Assembly (NCBI GenBank): GCA_944372025.1
Contig: CALVYE010000003.1
Span: forward strand, 1-34,427
Direction of reading: 5' to 3'
DNA from: an uncultured Bacilli bacterium
GTDB lineage: Bacteria; Bacillota_I; Bacilli_A; RF39; UBA660
Length of the DNA: 34,427 bases
Shown here one piece after another: positions 23,042-31,680 of this stretch. Position 1 is the stretch's first letter. Each line of letters opens with the position of its first letter. The position numbers and the translations under genes were made by a program. The notes below the pieces were generated by a model that made no database searches, was not told the origin of the DNA, and saw nothing but the letters and a program-made list of their open reading frames with translations.

Positions 23042-23564
23042 TATATTTTCCTAAAAATTGAGAAGCTACTTGTATTACTTTCTCATCGATTGCATCAATA
23101 GGAGTGTCCGTTGATAAAATAATCATAAGACCAATACATTCTCCATTGGATACAATATTATTTATAATGTATGAACAATTTTCTTTAATATCATTAATAA
23201 GTTCTATGCCTTCTATATCTGTTGATTTAGTGTTTTGCCTATTATTAATTAATTCTGACAAATAATTACTAATTTCCTTATTTTCGTATTTTCTTTTACT
23301 ATCTCCTGCTATTGCTATGAATTTATCTCTATCAGTAATTAATATGTCTTTTTTCAATGTTGTATAAATTGAATCAATATAACTTCTTATAATAAGACTA
23401 TAATCTTCAGATAAAGAATATTTTTTAAGTATTATTTGATTTAAATTATCCGTAAAAATTTCTATTGATTCACCATCTCTTATTCTTAGGTTTTTTCTAA
23501 TTTCTTTTGGTATAACAATTCTTCCTAGCTCATCAATTCTTCTTACTACTCCTGTTGCTTTCAT
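23031..23564 (-). CDS. spoVT: Stage V sporulation transcription factor SpoVT
   Basis: AbrB-family DNA-binding regulator that in B. subtilis tunes late forespore (sigma-G) gene expression. It is 177 aa, matching the usual length. The N-terminal swapped-hairpin AbrB domain is MKATGVVRRIDELGRIVIPKEI plus RKNLRIRDGESIEIF, and the C-terminal GAF-like domain includes DKFIAIAGDSKRKYENKEIS. The reading frame is open further upstream, but the ATG at 23564 has the conserved N-terminus and a GTGAGGA site. It follows the mfd terminator and so is a separate unit. mfd-spoVT adjacency is the B. subtilis order. Confidence 0.95.
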   Translation of the reverse strand: MKATGVVRRIDELGRIVIPKEIRKNLRIRDGESIEIFTDNLNQIILKKYSLSEDYSLIIRSYIDSIYTTLKKDILITDRDKFIAIAGDSKRKYENKEISNYLSELINNRQNTKSTDIEGIELINDIKENCSYIINNIVSNGECIGLMIILSTDTPIDAIDEKVIQVASQFLGKYIEN

Positions 23565-23596
23565 ATATATCCTCACTTTCTTACTACTTCTAAATT

Positions 23597-23625
23597 TATT
23601 TTGTGATATATACACCAAAATATAC
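23597..23625 (-). promoter_or_regulatory. Possible forespore (sigma-G/F-like) promoter of spoVT
   Basis: Minus-strand GTATA (23625-23621), 17-bp spacer, CAAAATA (23603-23597). This fits GHATR and six of seven positions of CATNHTA. Known biology (spoVT is sigma-G dependent in B. subtilis) makes this plausible, but AT-rich chance matches are easy here. Confidence 0.3.
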
Positions 23626-23645
23626 CAAAGTTTAATATTATTTTT

Positions 23646-23670
23646 GTGGATTTCTTTCAAATAAATCCAC
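23646..23670. repeat. Inverted repeat upstream of spoVT
   Basis: A perfect 8-bp inverted repeat GTGGATTT/AAATCCAC with a 9-bp spacer. It is not followed by a T-tract on either strand, so it is not a terminator. A TTTGGTATAT direct near-repeat lies just downstream (23631-23608). It may be an operator or a leader-RNA hairpin. Confidence 0.4.
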
Positions 23671-23720
23671 CTATAGTATAACTCGAAATATGCTATTTTT
23701 TGCTTGGTAATTTTTACCAT

Positions 23721-23747
23721 TAAAAAAAAGACAAAGTATTTTTGTCT
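23721..23747 (-). terminator. Terminator of the dnaX-to-mfd operon
   Basis: A 7-bp stem AGACAAA/TTTGTCT (23729-23735 and 23741-23747) followed on the minus strand by eight T, shortly after the mfd stop. Confidence 0.8.
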
Positions 23748-23753
23748 GTTTTT

Positions 23754-26700
23754 TTAAATGTTATCTTTTCGCATACATGTATCTAATATATTTAATAAAT
23801 CTATTAAGTAGTATATCCAGTGTTTATCAAGTTTAACAATGTCTAAAATTATTTTAATTTTTTTATTTAAATATGAAAATCTAAACATTCTAGAAATTGA
23901 ATTTGCTTGATAAAATAATTTTTCGCCATCAATTTTATTACTTAACAACTCATCTAATGAAAATTCAACAAAATTTTTAGTTTGCCTAAAGTTACGTATG
24001 TTATACTTTTTAAATAATTTCTCTAACCACTCTTCATGCATATATATTAACATGCTTTCATTAATTTTTCCAAATCTATCTTCTAATTCGTTTTTAACTT
24101 GTAAAAGGCTATCATAAGAATCTATTTGATTAATTTTATTATGAATTTCAATTTTTAAGTCTTCATCTTCTACATAACTATCAGAAATATGAGTTTCAAC
24201 ATCTATCATTGGTTTTTCATCGTTTTCTATTTCAGATAATTCTATACCCTTTAATTTTGCTACTTCTTCATTTAGCATTTTCAAATAAAGTTCAATACCA
24301 ATCGTATCAATAAATCCTGCTTGTTCACTTCCTAATATGTCTCCCGCACCTCTTATTGATAAATCACGCATAGCTATTCTAAAACCACTTCCAAGTTCAG
24401 TAAAGTTTTTAATTACTTGTAGTCTTTTTGAAGCAACTTCTCCTAAAACTTTTTTCTCATCATACATTAAATATGCATAACCTATTCTATTGCTTCTACC
24501 AACTCTACCTCTTATTTGATATAACTGGCTCAACCCAAATCTGTCTGCATTTAAAATTATTAAAGTATTTGCATTTTGAATATCTATACCTGTTTCAATT
24601 ATTGTTGTACATAATAAAATATCATATTTGTGTTCTATAAAATCTTGCATTCTTTCTTCTAATTCTTTTTTATTCATTTGTCCATGAGCATATGTTATTT
24701 TTGCATCAGGTATTAGTTTAGATAATTCATAATATTTTTTTACAATATCCTCTACACTATTATATAAAATAAAAGTTTGTCCATTTCTACTTAATTCTTT
24801 ATATACTACATCTTTTATTATGTTTTTATTTTCAGGAAGTACATAAGTTTGAACAGGATATCTATCTACAGGTGCAGTTTCAATTAAAGATAAATTTCTT
24901 ATACCTACCATAGACATTTGAAGTGTTCTAGGAATTGGAGTTGCAGATAATGTTAAAACATCTATATTGTTTTTTAAGGCCTTTATTTTTTCTTTATGTG
25001 CAACTCCAAATCTTTGTTCCTCATCAATAACGAGTAGGCCTAAATCTTTAAAAATTACATCTTTACTTAATAATCTATGTGTACCTATTATGAAATCTAT
25101 AGTTCCATTTTTTAAACCTTCTAAATTTTTTTTAATTTGTTTTGGAGTAACAAAGCGATTTAATAAACCTATATTCACAGGAAAATCTTTAAAACGTTCT
25201 AATGCATTTTGATAGTGTTGATTAGAAAGAATTGTAGTTGGGCATAAATATGCAACTTGTTTTCCTGCCATAACTGCTTTAAATATTGCTCTAAAAGCTA
25301 CCTCTGTTTTACCAAATCCAACATCACCACATAATAATCTATCCATAGGAGCTTCTTTTTCCATATCTTCTTTTATTTGTTTAATGGCTAATAATTGATC
25401 ATTAGTAGGCTTATACATAAATTCATTTTCAAACATAATTTGTTCTTCAGTATCAGGTGGAAAAGCATATCCTTTTTTAGCTTCTCTAGCAGCATATAAT
25501 TTTAAAAGATCGCTAGCAATATCTTTTACTTTTGATTTTACTCTTTGCTTTGTTTTTTCCCATTCAGTACCACCTAATTTATTTATTTTAGGTACCGCCC
25601 CTTCATTTGAAGAATATTTGCTTATTAAATCAATTTTTTCAACAGGTATATATAAGGAATCATTTCCTTTATATTGAACTTTTAAATAATCTTTCTTTAT
25701 ACCATTTTTAGTAAGGGTTGTTATACCACAATATCTTCCAATACCATGAATATCATGAACTACATAGTCACCTATCGACAATTTATTTATATCTTTTATT
25801 TTTGTTCCAAATTTATATTTGTTTTTAAAATTATGTTTTATTTCATTACTATCAAATAAATCTTTTGAACTTAAAACAATTATATTTTTATATTCGAATC
25901 CCTCATTGATACTTTTTTTAATTATATTTACAGAATTTAAAATTATGTTGTTTTCATTTGATAATATCGCATCGTTTATTATATACTCTTTAAAATTTTT
26001 AATTTGTTTGTCAGTATTTAAAGCTACGATTATTGTTTTATCACAATCTAAATAATTGTATATATCTTCTCTTATTTTTTCAATATTACCAAAATATTTA
26101 TTTACTGATTTCGAAAATATTGTTTCTTTATTATCTATCTTAATATTTGGTAATATATTATCAGTTTTCATAATAAAGATTTCATCATTAATTGATATAT
26201 CATCGAAATCATGCATATATTTTTCATTTAAATTGTTATGTACGTTATATTCTAAAATTTCACCTAATAAATTTTCATAACTATTTTTTATTTGATTATA
26301 ATCAAAATAAACTGTAATCGGGTCATAAAGATAATCTAATAAAGAACTATTTAATGAATTATCTTGAATTTCAATAAAAGGATCTATTTCAATATTATCA
26401 ATATTTTCTAAAGATAATTGAGTTTCATAATCAAAAAATCTTAGACTATCAATTTCATTATCAAAGAATTCTATTCTGACAGGATTATTTTCATTTATTG
26501 GGAATATATCAATTACAAATCCTCTTACTGCAAATTCTCCTGTTTTAGTAACAATTGATTCTTTTGTATACCCAAATAAAACAAGTTGTTCAATTAATTT
26601 TTCTCTATTTATAACATTATTTTTATTTATTATAATTTTATTTTTTAAAGTTCTTTCCTTATTTGGCAAATATTTCAAAAGGCCCATAAGATGTGTTACT

Positions 26701-27014
26701 ACAATTTTTTTACTATTTTTAATTAAATCGTTTAAAGTTGATAAACGTATACTTTTAAGTTCAGGAGAAATTGTCGCAATTCTAGTTGTCAAAAAATCAT
26801 CCATTGGGAAAAATAAAACATCATCAGTATAATTTGATAAGGCATCATATATTTTATTTGCTTCATACAGTGAGCTTGTAACGACTAAAAGACCCCTGTT
26901 TGCATATTTATATAAATTATAAATATATAGGGGTTCAATAGAATTTACTAAACCTTGGATGGCAACTTTTCCTTTTTGATAATTTATATCAAAAAAGTTA
27001 TCAAAATAACTCAT
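23754..27014 (-). CDS. mfd: Transcription-repair coupling factor Mfd
   Basis: Superfamily-2 DNA translocase that removes stalled RNA polymerase from lesions and recruits UvrA. It is 1086 aa, slightly shorter than the roughly 1150-1180 aa usual. UvrB-like N-terminal domains occur first. The RNA-polymerase-interaction domain (IGDYVVHDIHGIGRYCGI region) lies near residue 420. The helicase core has Walker A GDVGFGKTE near 563 and DEEQRFGV near 663, with RIAMRDLSIRGAGDILGSEQAGFI near 890. A shortened C-terminal TRCF domain ends the protein. The ATG follows GAGGTGAT, 17 bp after pth. The pth-mfd order is conserved, but B. subtilis yabK between them is missing. Confidence 0.97.
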   Translation of the reverse strand: MSYFDNFFDINYQKGKVAIQGLVNSIEPLYIYNLYKYANRGLLVVTSSLYEANKIYDALSNYTDDVLFFPMDDFLTTRIATISPELKSIRLSTLNDLIKNSKKIVVTHLMGLLKYLPNKERTLKNKIIINKNNVINREKLIEQLVLFGYTKESIVTKTGEFAVRGFVIDIFPINENNPVRIEFFDNEIDSLRFFDYETQLSLENIDNIEIDPFIEIQDNSLNSSLLDYLYDPITVYFDYNQIKNSYENLLGEILEYNVHNNLNEKYMHDFDDISINDEIFIMKTDNILPNIKIDNKETIFSKSVNKYFGNIEKIREDIYNYLDCDKTIIVALNTDKQIKNFKEYIINDAILSNENNIILNSVNIIKKSINEGFEYKNIIVLSSKDLFDSNEIKHNFKNKYKFGTKIKDINKLSIGDYVVHDIHGIGRYCGITTLTKNGIKKDYLKVQYKGNDSLYIPVEKIDLISKYSSNEGAVPKINKLGGTEWEKTKQRVKSKVKDIASDLLKLYAAREAKKGYAFPPDTEEQIMFENEFMYKPTNDQLLAIKQIKEDMEKEAPMDRLLCGDVGFGKTEVAFRAIFKAVMAGKQVAYLCPTTILSNQHYQNALERFKDFPVNIGLLNRFVTPKQIKKNLEGLKNGTIDFIIGTHRLLSKDVIFKDLGLLVIDEEQRFGVAHKEKIKALKNNIDVLTLSATPIPRTLQMSMVGIRNLSLIETAPVDRYPVQTYVLPENKNIIKDVVYKELSRNGQTFILYNSVEDIVKKYYELSKLIPDAKITYAHGQMNKKELEERMQDFIEHKYDILLCTTIIETGIDIQNANTLIILNADRFGLSQLYQIRGRVGRSNRIGYAYLMYDEKKVLGEVASKRLQVIKNFTELGSGFRIAMRDLSIRGAGDILGSEQAGFIDTIGIELYLKMLNEEVAKLKGIELSEIENDEKPMIDVETHISDSYVEDEDLKIEIHNKINQIDSYDSLLQVKNELEDRFGKINESMLIYMHEEWLEKLFKKYNIRNFRQTKNFVEFSLDELLSNKIDGEKLFYQANSISRMFRFSYLNKKIKIILDIVKLDKHWIYYLIDLLNILDTCMRKDNI

Positions 27015-27031
27015 ATGAGATCACCTCATCT

Positions 27032-27601
27032 TTAATTTTGTGTTTTTGAATTATATTTTGACATTAATTGGTCGAATTGTAAAGTGATAAAATCTAAAAC
27101 AATGTCTGTTGCTATGTTAATAACACTATCAATTGTTTTTCTCTCTTCTTTACTGAATTTTCCTAAAACATAATTAATTATATTATTTTCATTTTTATTA
27201 GATATACCAATTTTAAGTCTTTTGTAGTTTTTAGTTCCAAGATATTTTTCAATATTTTTTAGACCGTTATGTCCTCCTGAACTACTATTAGTTTTTAGTT
27301 TATATCTACCTATTTCTTGGTCTAAATCATCGACCACTACTAAAATATCAGATACATCTATTTTGAAATAATCAATAAATTTTCTCACTACTTCTCCACT
27401 TAAATTAACATAACTTTGGGGTTTTAATAATATTATTTTTTCTCCTTTGTAATTAAATTCATAATATATACCATTGAACTTTGATTTACTATTTACAATG
27501 TCTAGTTTACTACATAAAGCATCAATAGTATCAAATCCTATATTATGTCTAGTATGTTCATATTCTTTTCCAGGATTACCAATTCCTACAATCAATTTCA
27601 T
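27032..27601 (-). CDS. pth: Peptidyl-tRNA hydrolase
   Basis: Releases tRNA from prematurely dropped peptidyl-tRNA, an essential recycling step. It is 189 aa. The N-terminal GIGNPGKEYEHTRHNIGFDTID contains the active-site Asn and His. KPQSYVNLSGE, VVDDLDQEIGRYKLK and SSGGHNGLKNI follow, all family hallmarks. The ATG at 27601 has an AAGGTGAT site. The start lies 5 bp after the rsmI stop, and mfd follows. In B. subtilis rsmI and pth are not adjacent (abrB to ctc lie between), so this is a collapsed version of the cluster. Confidence 0.97.
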   Translation of the reverse strand: MKLIVGIGNPGKEYEHTRHNIGFDTIDALCSKLDIVNSKSKFNGIYYEFNYKGEKIILLKPQSYVNLSGEVVRKFIDYFKIDVSDILVVVDDLDQEIGRYKLKTNSSSGGHNGLKNIEKYLGTKNYKRLKIGISNKNENNIINYVLGKFSKEERKTIDSVINIATDIVLDFITLQFDQLMSKYNSKTQN

Positions 27602-27606
27602 ATATA

Positions 27607-28446
27607 TCACCTTCTATGGTATTCTTTATATATTTCATTTTTGTTAACTTTCCTATCTTTTGCAACCTTTTTTATGGCCTCTTTTTCATTAAAGCCTTTT
27701 TCTATATAATTGTTAATATGATTTAAAATAGAAATTTGAGAATAATCTTCATCGTTTTTTTTATTTCCCTCAACAATTATAACAAATTCTCCTTTTAAAG
27801 TATCACAAATAGGAATAATATTTCCCACAGTATCTCTTATCACTTCTTCATGAATTTTACTTATTTCCCGGATTAGGGAAATATTTCTATTTCCCAAAAC
27901 TTCGTAAATATTTCCCAAAGTATTTTTAAGTCTATGTGGTGCTTCATAAAAAATTAAAGTATATTCATTATTTTTTAATTTAGTTAATTCTTCTTTTTGC
28001 TTAGAACTTCTATTATTTAAAAATCCATAAAATAAAAATGGTTGCGGACTAATACCTGACATGATAAGTGCAGGAATTAAGGCATTTGCCCCAGGTAAGC
28101 ATACAACATTAAATCCATTATCTATAATAAATTTTATTGCTTCGTAACCAGGATCACTTATACCTGGTGTACCTCTATCAGATACTAAAGCTACTGTTTT
28201 TTCATTTTTTAAATATTCCAAAATTTTTTCTTTTTCAAAAAATTCATTATATTTGTGATTGGAAATAAGTGGCTTATGAATATTAAAATGGTTTAATAAT
28301 TGCTTTGTAACTCTTGTATCTTCACAAAATATAACATCAGCTTGTTCTAAAGTTTTAATTGCTCTATATGTTATATCTTCTAAATTTCCTATTGGCGTAG
28401 GCACAATATAAAGTGTTGGAGTATTATTATAACTTTTTTGAATCAT
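27607..28446 (-). CDS. rsmI: 16S rRNA (cytidine1402-2'-O)-methyltransferase
   Basis: SAM-dependent methylase of C1402 in the ribosomal decoding centre. It is 279 aa. The tetrapyrrole-methylase fold signature is clear: LYIVPTPIGNLEDITYRAIKTL, FCEDTRVTKQLL, VSDRGTPGISDPGY, CLPGANALIPALI and YEAPHRLKNTL. The gene ends in a TGA codon, direct evidence that TGA is a stop here rather than Trp. It begins with ATG after GTAGGTGATT and follows yabB as in B. subtilis, though the small GIY-YIG gene yazA that usually intervenes is missing. Confidence 0.97.
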   Translation of the reverse strand: MIQKSYNNTPTLYIVPTPIGNLEDITYRAIKTLEQADVIFCEDTRVTKQLLNHFNIHKPLISNHKYNEFFEKEKILEYLKNEKTVALVSDRGTPGISDPGYEAIKFIIDNGFNVVCLPGANALIPALIMSGISPQPFLFYGFLNNRSSKQKEELTKLKNNEYTLIFYEAPHRLKNTLGNIYEVLGNRNISLIREISKIHEEVIRDTVGNIIPICDTLKGEFVIIVEGNKKNDEDYSQISILNHINNYIEKGFNEKEAIKKVAKDRKVNKNEIYKEYHRR

Positions 28447-28456
28447 AATTAATCAC

Positions 28457-29176
28457 CTACTCGAATAATTTTTTTATATCTTCTTTATAATTACCATCTT
28501 CATCATGAACATATACAGGTTTCAAAATTCTAAGACCTGGCTTTCCATTCTTTTTTCCCTCGATTAATATTGCATTACATTCGCTATTTTCTTTTGGATA
28601 TATGAACTGTATTTTTTTAGGCTCAATGTTATTTTTTTTCATAGTTTCAATTATTTCGATTAATCTATCAGGTCTATGCACCATCGCAATTACTCCACCA
28701 TTTTTTAAAATCTTTTTAGCAATACTAAATATAATATTTAAATTAATATATACTTCATGACGCGCTATTGTTTTAATTTTATTTTTATTAATATTACTAT
28801 TTTTGGAATATTTAAAATACGGAGGATTACAAGTTATAATATCAAAAAATTCTGTTTCAAAATAATTAGATAAATTTTTAATATCATCATTTATAATTTC
28901 AATTTTGTTTTCTAAATTATTAAGTTTAATTGTTTTAACAGCCAATTCATATATTTCTTTTTGTAACTCTACACCATATATTTTTGCATTAGTCTTTGTT
29001 GATAATATAAGAGGTATTGGTGCATTTCCAGTACAAAAATCAATAATATTTTCAATATTTTTATTTATTGTTACAAAATTTGGAAGTAGAACTGAATCTA
29101 AGGAAAAACTAAACCAATCAGTATTTTGCATTATTACTAAATCATTATAATTTAGTAGTCTATTTTTTACTTCCAT
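28457..29176 (-). CDS. yabB: tRNA1(Val) adenine-N6-methyltransferase-like protein (YabB)
   Basis: SAM-dependent N6-adenine methyltransferase of the TrmN6/YabB family, acting on tRNA. It is 239 aa. SAM motif I is NIIDFCTGNAPIPLILST, followed by the acidic VELQKE. The catalytic N6-adenine motif NPPY appears in FDIITCNPPYFK, and HRPDRLIEI is also typical. The start overlaps the end of yaaT by 17 bp and its ribosome-binding site is poor, so translational coupling to yaaT is likely. The holB-yaaT-yabB-rsmI order follows B. subtilis with yabA missing. Confidence 0.93.
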   Translation of the reverse strand: MEVKNRLLNYNDLVIMQNTDWFSFSLDSVLLPNFVTINKNIENIIDFCTGNAPIPLILSTKTNAKIYGVELQKEIYELAVKTIKLNNLENKIEIINDDIKNLSNYFETEFFDIITCNPPYFKYSKNSNINKNKIKTIARHEVYINLNIIFSIAKKILKNGGVIAMVHRPDRLIEIIETMKKNNIEPKKIQFIYPKENSECNAILIEGKKNGKPGLRILKPVYVHDEDGNYKEDIKKLFE

Positions 29177-29954
29177 CCTGCTCTTCTAAAGATATTTCTA
29201 TAACACCATGTTCCGGTATCTCTACTTTATATTTTCTTTCACAAATTGAAACTGATACAACTTCTCCCTTTCCATATTCAGTATCTATCATATCACCAAC
29301 TTTAGGTAGTCCCTTTTTTGCTTCACAATAATCACAATCTTCATATTTTAGACAACATAATAGTCTGCCACAAGAACCATTTATTTTACTAGGATTAAGT
29401 GCTAAACCTTGATTTTTAGCCATATTAATTGAAACTGAATCTATATCATGCAAAAATTTTTTGCAACATAACTCATATCCACATACTCCAAGACCACCTA
29501 TGCCTTTTGCTTTATCTCTTACACCAATTTGTCTTAATTCAATTCTAGTTTTAAAAATAGATGCCAATTCTTTAGCTAATTCTCTAAAATCAACTCTATT
29601 ATCTGATGTAAACTGAAAAATTAATTGTTTTCTATCAAAAGTATAATTTGCATTTATTAAATTCATATCTAAACCATACTTTTCAATTAATTCTTTGCAA
29701 ATTTTCATAGCTTTTTTAGATTCTTGAATGTTTTTATTGTTTGTTTGAATATCTTTTTTATTTGCAATTCTTATTATTTTTTTAATTTCTAAATTTCTAT
29801 CATAGTTTTGAACATCTAACTTAGTTACACTAGCAATTTGTGTTGCTTTTTCTGTTTCAATAATTACTAAATCATTTATCTTAACATTTATATTATTAGA
29901 ATCAAAAAAATATGTTTTAGGATTGTCCTTTATATTAACACCTATTATATTCAT
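29160..29954 (-). CDS. yaaT: PSP1-domain protein YaaT (RicT)
   Basis: Subunit of the Ric (YlbF-YmcA-YaaT) complex, which in B. subtilis promotes mRNA maturation by RNase Y and supports competence and Spo0A activation. It is 264 aa. The PSP1 core has FTSDNRVDFRELAKELAS and TRIELRQIGVRDKAKGIGGLGVCGYELCC. The cysteine-rich segment (CGRLLCCLKYEDCDYC) binds iron-sulfur clusters in the family. The ATG at 29954 with GTGGAG upstream is preferred over a GTG at 29969, which would overlap holB. It starts one base after the holB stop. Confidence 0.95.
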   Translation of the reverse strand: MNIIGVNIKDNPKTYFFDSNNINVKINDLVIIETEKATQIASVTKLDVQNYDRNLEIKKIIRIANKKDIQTNNKNIQESKKAMKICKELIEKYGLDMNLINANYTFDRKQLIFQFTSDNRVDFRELAKELASIFKTRIELRQIGVRDKAKGIGGLGVCGYELCCKKFLHDIDSVSINMAKNQGLALNPSKINGSCGRLLCCLKYEDCDYCEAKKGLPKVGDMIDTEYGKGEVVSVSICERKYKVEIPEHGVIEISLEEQDGSKK

Positions 29955-29955
29955 T

Positions 29956-30825
29956 TTAATCAACTCCACTAAATTCTATTATAAACTTATCCATAAGTAA
30001 ATTTGTATTTGTATTGTACTTCAATTTTTCTTTTATATCAATAATTACATTTATTTTTTTATATATAGTATCTTTAGAGTTTAATTTAATAATATTTCCC
30101 AAAAGATTCTCAATATTTTCAAATATTTCCCAAGAATTAAATAAAATATAATTTAAAATATCTGTATATATTAATAGCATTATATCAAAACATTTTATAA
30201 TTTCTTCTCTATTCTTTACTATATTATTCCAATCGTTATCAATATAAGCAATCGTATTCTTTTTATTTTTTTCTAAAATATTTAAAAATTCAATAACTAT
30301 TTGTAATTCATCATTATTATAATCATTATTTATTTTTTTTTGTGTTTTAAAAGAAATAATTTGACAGCGGGAAATAATTGTTGGCAAAACATTTTTAATA
30401 TTACTTGTGGTAAGTATTGCAACTATTCCTTCTTCGGGTTCTTCCAAAAATTTTAATATTGTATTTGCAGCACTTAAATTCATTTTGTCAGCTTCTTTAA
30501 TAATATATACCATATATTCTGATTCTATTGATTTTTTATTAAATTGATTTTGTAAGTTTATTAATTGTTCTTTCTTTATCCATAGACCATCGGGTTCAAT
30601 TATTTTTAAATCAGGATAATTACCATTATCTATTCTATTGCAAATGTTACAATTTGTACAATCTTTTGTTTTTTTATAAGGACATACAATTTTTTTGACA
30701 AATGAAAAAACCAATTCATTATTTTCTAATGAACTGCCAAATTCAAATAAATATGCATGAGATATTTTATTGTTATTTAATGCATTTTCCAGTATTTGTT
30801 TAGATATTTCATTTGCTACAATCAT
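29956..30825 (-). CDS. holB: DNA polymerase III delta' subunit
   Basis: Clamp-loader subunit. It is 289 aa with the AAA+ delta' fold. The zinc-binding Cys cluster is CPYKKTKDCTNCNIC (about 48-62). The segment YIIKEADKMNLSAANTILKFLEEPEEG is typical of the sensor/Walker B-like region, and the degenerate P-loop (FEFGSS) fits an ATPase-inactive subunit. ISRCQIISFK provides the SRC motif for clamp-loader arginine-finger function. ATG follows AAGAGGTG. In B. subtilis holB follows tmk-yaaQ-yaaR, which are missing; here it directly follows bofA. Confidence 0.94.
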   Translation of the reverse strand: MIVANEISKQILENALNNNKISHAYLFEFGSSLENNELVFSFVKKIVCPYKKTKDCTNCNICNRIDNGNYPDLKIIEPDGLWIKKEQLINLQNQFNKKSIESEYMVYIIKEADKMNLSAANTILKFLEEPEEGIVAILTTSNIKNVLPTIISRCQIISFKTQKKINNDYNNDELQIVIEFLNILEKNKKNTIAYIDNDWNNIVKNREEIIKCFDIMLLIYTDILNYILFNSWEIFENIENLLGNIIKLNSKDTIYKKINVIIDIKEKLKYNTNTNLLMDKFIIEFSGVD

Positions 30826-30837
30826 ATTACACCTCTT

Positions 30838-31026
30838 TTAAAGAGCCACTAACAATATTACAATCAAACCAAGAAGTCCCGAGAAACCTAAACATGCAAC
30901 TACTGTAACAGTTATTATATTTATTGGTACAATTATTGATAATGGCGACATTATTAAATTAAATCCATATAAAATAAAAGCTGCTAATACTATTTTTTTA
31001 ATTACAATAAATATTTTTTTTAACAT
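30838..31026 (-). CDS. bofA: BofA-family inhibitor of pro-sigma-K processing
   Basis: Mother-cell membrane protein that in B. subtilis holds the SpoIVFB protease inactive until the forespore signal. It is 62 aa with two hydrophobic helices (about 8-26 and 34-61) and the family core SPLSIIVPINIITVTVVACLGFSGLLGLIVIL. It is shorter than the 87-aa B. subtilis protein, lacking part of the first membrane segment region. Position just after recR is exactly the B. subtilis one. The ribosome-binding site is enclosed by a hairpin and a sigma-E-like promoter overlaps the recR stop (31034-31074). Whether a SpoIVFB or sigma-K partner exists cannot be seen here. Confidence 0.9.
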   Translation of the reverse strand: MLKKIFIVIKKIVLAAFILYGFNLIMSPLSIIVPINIITVTVVACLGFSGLLGLIVILLVAL

Positions 31027-31033
31027 AATTTGT

Positions 31034-31074
31034 CCACCTCATTAATTTTTATGAGGTAGAACTATTTTTTATGA
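31034..31074 (-). promoter_or_regulatory. bofA occluding hairpin with internal sigma-E-like promoter
   Basis: A 9-bp hairpin on the minus strand (CTACCTCAT at 31059-31051 with ATGAGGTGG at 31042-31034, one G-T pair, 8-nt loop) encloses the bofA ribosome-binding site GAGGTGG. Nested sigma-E-like elements: -35 TCATAAA (31074-31068, overlapping the recR stop), 14-bp spacer, -10 CATAAAAA (31053-31046). The promoter's RNA would begin near 31040 and lack the 5' arm. Confidence 0.5.
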
Positions 31075-31668
31075 AACTTCTTTTCTATCATTAAGTGCCA
31101 TTTCTAATGTTAAAGGATCAATGTATTCTATATCTGCTCCTAATGGAATACCATGAGCAATTCGCGTTACAGTAACATCTATATTTTCAAGTAATTTTTG
31201 AATATATAATAGAGTAGTTTCTCCTTCAATACTAGGATTGATTGCGAGTATAACTTCTTTTATATTTTCTTCCTTTATTCTTCTAATTAAATATTCAATA
31301 TTTATATCTTCCGGACCTATACCATCAATTGGAGAAATAAGTCCATCAAGAACAAAATATAAACCATTATATACGGATAAATTTTCAAAAGAAAATACAT
31401 TTTTAATATTTTCTACAACACATATTGTACTTTTATCACGTGTTTCATCTTTGCATATACTACATACTTCATCTTCAGTTATATTATTGCATAATGGACA
31501 TTTTTTAATTTTAGTTTTAACATCTACTAATGCTTCTGAAAAATCTATAACATCTTCTTTTTCTAATTCATTTATTGAAAACGCATATCTTTCAGCGCTT
31601 TTTTCTCCAACTCCAGGTAATCTTTTAAAATTTTCTATTAGTCTTATAATACTGTTCGGATATTCCAT
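31069..31668 (-). CDS. recR: Recombination mediator RecR
   Basis: Ring-forming DNA-binding protein acting with RecO and RecF in gap repair. It is 199 aa. A helix-hairpin-helix is seen near the N-terminus (FKRLPGVGEKSAERYAF). A zinc finger CPLCNNITEDEVCSIC (about 57-72) follows. The Toprim domain includes ICVVENIKNVF and ends with the VTRIAHGIPLGADIEYIDPLTLEMAL signature. The ATG follows TAGGAG. dnaX-ybaB-recR is a classical operon, and it continues directly into bofA. Confidence 0.97.
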   Translation of the reverse strand: MEYPNSIIRLIENFKRLPGVGEKSAERYAFSINELEKEDVIDFSEALVDVKTKIKKCPLCNNITEDEVCSICKDETRDKSTICVVENIKNVFSFENLSVYNGLYFVLDGLISPIDGIGPEDINIEYLIRRIKEENIKEVILAINPSIEGETTLLYIQKLLENIDVTVTRIAHGIPLGADIEYIDPLTLEMALNDRKEVS

Positions 31669-31680
31669 TTAAAACAACTC

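Noticed and set aside
27607-27609. Mycoplasma code (TGA read as Trp), suggested by the AT-richness and tiny SRP RNA
   Set aside because: TGA is the natural stop of rsmI here and of the 140-aa ORF, and Trp codons checked in conserved positions are TGG.
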